Assembly: GCA_023254015.1 (NCBI GenBank)
Contig: JALQYS010000049.1
Location: 1 to 8,228 of the forward strand
Direction: 5' to 3'
Source of the DNA: Paracoccaceae bacterium
GTDB taxonomy: Bacteria; Pseudomonadota; Alphaproteobacteria; Rhodobacterales; Rhodobacteraceae
Length of the DNA: 8,228 nucleotides
Position 1 is the stretch's first letter. Each line of letters starts with the position of its first letter. The notes beneath the pieces were generated by a model, which was not told the origin of the DNA, searched no databases, and saw only the letters and a program-made list of their open reading frames with translations. This document shows, piece after piece, positions 6,328 to 8,228 of this stretch. The position numbers were made by a program, and so were the translations under genes.

Positions 6328-6531
6328 ATGCGGGTCATTGGGATGGCGGTTCTGGGCCTTGTGATCGGGGCGGCGGTGGCGTTTGGCATCGGCCTTGCCA
6401 TTCCGATGATCACCCCGGTTTCACAGGCCGAAGGGGCCTATGCGATGGGTCTGTTGTTTTTCTGGACGCCCGCAGGCGGGGTTCTGGGCGCAATCTGCGG
6501 CGCGATCCTGGGCCTGAAGCGCCGCCGCTAG
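6328..6531 (+). CDS. Small two-span membrane protein of unknown function (67 aa)
   Basis: I do not recognise this protein as a named family. ATG 6328 is preceded at 5 nt by a perfect AGGAGG (6317-6322), which is strong evidence that it is translated. Residues about 3-28 form a glycine- and alanine-rich hydrophobic segment, and about 40-63 form a second one with small-residue spacing (GGVLGAICGAILG). The C-terminus is basic (LKRRR), so by the positive-inside rule the tail is likely cytosolic. There is a short polar loop (VSQAEGAY) between the spans. The gene is divergent from polA and its TAG overlaps the TAG of the opposing DUF2459 gene. The longer frame reaching back to 6226 would overlap the polA start and has no comparable ribosome site. 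Confidence 0.7.
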   Translation: MRVIGMAVLGLVIGAAVAFGIGLAIPMITPVSQAEGAYAMGLLFFWTPAGGVLGAICGAILGLKRRR

Positions 6532-7190
6532 GACCTGTTCCACCACAAGGACAGCGACACAGTCTGCGTCGTTGGCGTCCAGATACCAAAACCCAGCCCG
6601 GCCGCGCGCAGGGTTTCACCCAGCCAGGCGTTGCAGGTGTGAAACAGGTTAAACCGCCCCTTGGCGCGATAAAAGAGGTGGCCCTCCCCCCATTCCGCCG
6701 GAGGCAGGGCCACGGGGGCGTCGGCGGCATCGCGGGCAAATCCGGCCAGAACCGCCTTGCGCAAGGCCGCAATCTGGGCGGGCGAGGCGTCTATCCACGA
6801 CAGCCCCTCAATCCCCGTCACATCCCCGGCAAGGTCAAGCCGCAGCACCGCGTCATCGCCGGTAACCGCGCGCCATGCCACGCTGGCGGTCACGTCGGCA
6901 TAGCTGCCCACGGTGCGGTAAAACCCTTCGGCACCCCAGCCCACCACCAGCCAACGGGCCTTTGGGTGGTCAACCGGCAGGCCATCGCGCGCCAGAAAGC
7001 CGAATTCTGCCCGTGTCGCATCGGTCAGGGGGATCAGCAGGTCATAATGAATCGGGCCTCGCGCCAACCCGATCACCTCGGTCCGGGCGCCAGGCACCTC
7101 GGCCACCGGGCCGGGAAAAAGCGCCCCGGCAAAGCCCACCAGCACATAAAAGACCGGCCCTGCAATCAGCGCCAGCGCCAGCTTGCGCAA
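6528..7190 (-). CDS. DUF2459 / TIGR02117 family protein
   Basis: The 220-aa protein begins with a basic-hydrophobic N-terminus (residues 1-26), likely a signal anchor or uncleaved signal peptide, putting the rest in the periplasm. Conserved pieces are GPIHYDLLIPL (45-55), VVGWGAEGFYRTVGSYADV (82-100) and RFNLFHTCNAWLGETLRAAGL (179-199), ending in WTP (204-206). I recognise these as DUF2459 (TIGR02117), a family often resembling papain/NlpC-like folds; C186 and H49 are the candidate catalytic pair, which is inference. The start is TTG at 7188-7190: an in-frame TGA lies at 7194-7196 and the frame contains no ATG. It follows the zinc-finger gene stop by 3 nt, so translational coupling is likely. 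No substrate is known. Confidence 0.82.
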   Translation of the reverse strand: MRKLALALIAGPVFYVLVGFAGALFPGPVAEVPGARTEVIGLARGPIHYDLLIPLTDATRAEFGFLARDGLPVDHPKARWLVVGWGAEGFYRTVGSYADVTASVAWRAVTGDDAVLRLDLAGDVTGIEGLSWIDASPAQIAALRKAVLAGFARDAADAPVALPPAEWGEGHLFYRAKGRFNLFHTCNAWLGETLRAAGLGFGIWTPTTQTVSLSLWWNRS

Positions 7191-7193
7191 GGG

Positions 7194-7379
7194 TCAATGA
7201 TCGTCGTGGGCGTGGGCGCGGTCGATCTCGAACCGCTTGTCGCAATAGCCGCATTCGACAAAGCCGGTGTCATGCGGAATGCTCAGCCAGACGCGCGGGT
7301 GGCCCAAGGCCCCCTCGCCGCCGTCACAGGCGACCTTCCAGGTGGTGACAATCTGGGTTTCCGGGGCTTTCAGCGACAT
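7194..7379 (-). CDS. CHCC-type zinc-finger protein (zf-CHCC, NDUFS6-like)
   Basis: This 61-aa protein carries the motif C18-x8-H27-x15-C43-x2-C46 in the context KVACDGGEGALGHPRVWL and FVECGYCDKRF. That is the zf-CHCC family, related to the C-terminal domain of mitochondrial complex I subunit NDUFS6; a single zinc ion is expected. The tail EIDRAHAHDDH is rich in histidine and aspartate. Whether the bacterial protein belongs to complex I is not shown here. A frame opening at TTG 7409 would add 10 residues, but ATG 7377-7379 is preferred: AAGG lies 8 nt upstream, the protein then starts at the conserved APETQIVTTWKVACDGG, and a promoter-like -10 overlaps the TTG. It is followed at 3 nt by the DUF2459 gene. 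Confidence 0.9.
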   Translation of the reverse strand: MSLKAPETQIVTTWKVACDGGEGALGHPRVWLSIPHDTGFVECGYCDKRFEIDRAHAHDDH

Positions 7380-7407
7380 CAGCTCGACCTTCACTTCCGT
7401 TTGGCGC

Positions 7408-7437
7408 AATCTAACCGCTCCTGCGGGTCAGGGACAA
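7408..7437 (-). promoter_or_regulatory. Candidate promoter for the zinc-finger / DUF2459 pair
   Basis: On the minus strand TTGTCC (7437-7432) and TAGATT (7413-7408) are 18 nt apart, or TTGTCC and TTAGAT 17 nt apart. This resembles a sigma-70-type promoter with 4 of 6 matches in each box for the first pairing. Initiation would fall near 7400, leaving a leader of about 20 nt before ATG 7379. It lies in the 109-nt gap behind the isomerase gene. Confidence 0.4.
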
Positions 7438-7488
7438 GCCACCGCTGCCCTTTCGCCGCGGCAAAAATGCCGATGACAGGGGTTTTGG

Positions 7489-8228
7489 TCAGGCCCCGAT
7501 GGGTTGCGACCGGGCCTTCAGCGCCTGCAGCCAGCCCAGGCCATGCACCGTGGCGCGTGCCGGGCGGTATTCAGCGGCAATCCAGCCGTCATACGCCATC
7601 GCGTCCACCTCGGCGCAGAGACCCGTCAGGTCAAAGCCTCCACCGCCGGGTTCATTTCGGGCGGGAAAACCGGCGATCTGAATGTGGCCAACGCGGGCCT
7701 TGTGCCGATCCCAAACCGCTTGCGCATGGCCTTCGATCCGGGCGGCGTGCCACAGGTCGAACTGGATCTGCACCTGCGGCAAATCCAAATCGTCCAAAAT
7801 CCGCGCCGCCAGATCAAAATCGTTCAGGAAATATCCCGGCATATCATCCGGGTTCAAAGGCTCGATCACCAAACGCTGGTTTGGGGCCTGTGCCGCTGCC
7901 CAGTTCAGGTTTTCGGCAAAAACCTGCTCTGCCTGCGGGCCGCGCGCGACGCCTGCCATGATGTGCAGCCGGTCTGCCCCCAGCCGGTCGGCCAGGTCCG
8001 CCCCGCGCAGGAAACTGTCACGAAACCGCGCCTCTTCCCCAGGTACTGCGGCAAAACCACGGTCTCCCGCCAGCCAATCGCCGGGTGGGGCGTTGATCAG
8101 GGCCAGAGGTTGCCCCGCAAGGGCCGCCTGCCAATCCGCTGCGGAATGATCGTAGGGAAACAGCACCTCAACCCCGTCAAACCCCGCCTGCGCCGCCAGA
8201 CTTGGCCGGTCCAACATCGGCACTTCTG
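7489..8228 (-). CDS. Hydroxypyruvate isomerase family protein (TIM barrel), 5' end outside the window
   Basis: The frame is open to the window edge: the codon before the first GTG is GAA, giving EVPMLDR, which matches the 'TEVPFLDR' region found about 15 residues into the family, so the true start is a few dozen bases beyond the window. Counting from that GTG, 244 residues follow, nearly the whole usual ~260. The barrel motifs are AGFDGVEVLFPYD (13-25), LVIEPLNPDDMPGYFL (118-133), IQFDLWHAARIEG (153-165), GHIQIAGFPARNEPG (179-193) and WIAAEYRPA (214-222). Expected metal and catalytic residues E121, D156, Q182 and E218 are all present. Relatives (Hyi, OtnI) interconvert hydroxypyruvate and tartronate semialdehyde, or act on 2-oxo-tetronates, in glyoxylate or sugar-acid catabolism. 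Sequence alone does not separate these substrates. Confidence 0.9.
   Translation of the reverse strand, partial: EVPMLDRPSLAAQAGFDGVEVLFPYDHSAADWQAALAGQPLALINAPPGDWLAGDRGFAAVPGEEARFRDSFLRGADLADRLGADRLHIMAGVARGPQAEQVFAENLNWAAAQAPNQRLVIEPLNPDDMPGYFLNDFDLAARILDDLDLPQVQIQFDLWHAARIEGHAQAVWDRHKARVGHIQIAGFPARNEPGGGGFDLTGLCAEVDAMAYDGWIAAEYRPARATVHGLGWLQALKARSQPIGA

Noticed and set aside
7380..7409. TTG at 7409 as start of the zinc-finger gene
   Set aside because: It overlaps the candidate -10 element, lacks a ribosome site and adds residues outside the conserved domain; ATG 7377-7379 has AAGG at 8 nt.
7459..7472. CGGCA-AAAA-TGCCG hairpin behind the isomerase gene
   Set aside because: Only a 5-bp stem and no T-tract in the minus direction; too weak to call a terminator although the position is suitable.
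6303..7961. 552-codon plus-strand frame spanning four genes
   Set aside because: It crosses the 67-aa gene, DUF2459, the zinc finger and part of the isomerase in the wrong frame or strand; its product is G/R/P/Q-rich with no domain.
1..8228. CRISPR arrays, tRNA or rRNA genes, IS elements, phage or defence genes
   Set aside because: No regularly spaced direct repeats, no cloverleaf or rRNA-like stretch and no transposase, integrase or nuclease frame other than PolA were seen.

Overview
The window looks like chromosomal DNA of an alphaproteobacterium, most likely a member of the Rhodobacteraceae (Rhodobacter/Paracoccus/Roseobacter relatives). This is inferred from the high GC content, the strong preference for G or C at third codon positions (which leaves long open frames antisense to real genes), tightly packed short operons, and protein types I associate with that family: a CHCC zinc finger of 61 aa, a small DUF2798 membrane protein, a Branch-type glycosyltransferase with a long extra C-terminal domain, and a TIGR02117/DUF2459 protein. 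No rRNA, tRNA, IS element, prophage gene or CRISPR array is visible.

Layout. Bases 1-101 are the 3' end of a plus-strand quinone oxidoreductase-like gene. It converges on a minus-strand sulfotransferase (217-1035) across a hairpin-rich gap. An AT-rich divergent region (1036-1174) separates the sulfotransferase from a plus-strand cluster: a two-part glycosyltransferase (1175-2752), a HIT-family nucleotide-binding protein (2758-3126) and a DUF2798 membrane protein (3170-3400). This cluster converges, with a 6-nt gap, on the minus-strand gene for DNA polymerase I (polA, 3407-6232). A 67-aa membrane protein (6328-6531) is divergent from polA, and its stop codon overlaps the stop of a minus-strand DUF2459/TIGR02117 protein (6528-7190). 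The DUF2459 gene sits directly behind the CHCC zinc-finger gene (7194-7379). The window ends inside a minus-strand hydroxypyruvate isomerase-family gene (7489-8228, 5' end outside).

How the parts relate. Most of the window is housekeeping: polA has all three catalytic domains with intact motifs, and the HIT, zinc-finger and isomerase genes look normal. The most unusual part is the divergent sulfotransferase/glycosyltransferase pair, a plausible small module that builds and sulfates a cell-surface glycan. Both genes have unusual leaders. The sulfotransferase has a perfect 9-bp GC-only stem-loop 3 nt from a strong Shine-Dalgarno. The glycosyltransferase has no clear Shine-Dalgarno of its own but is preceded by a 9-codon open frame with two cysteines, whose TGA ends one base before the real ATG. 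These are the best leads. I did not find convincing evidence for a wholly new multi-gene system, and polA and its neighbours look ordinary.
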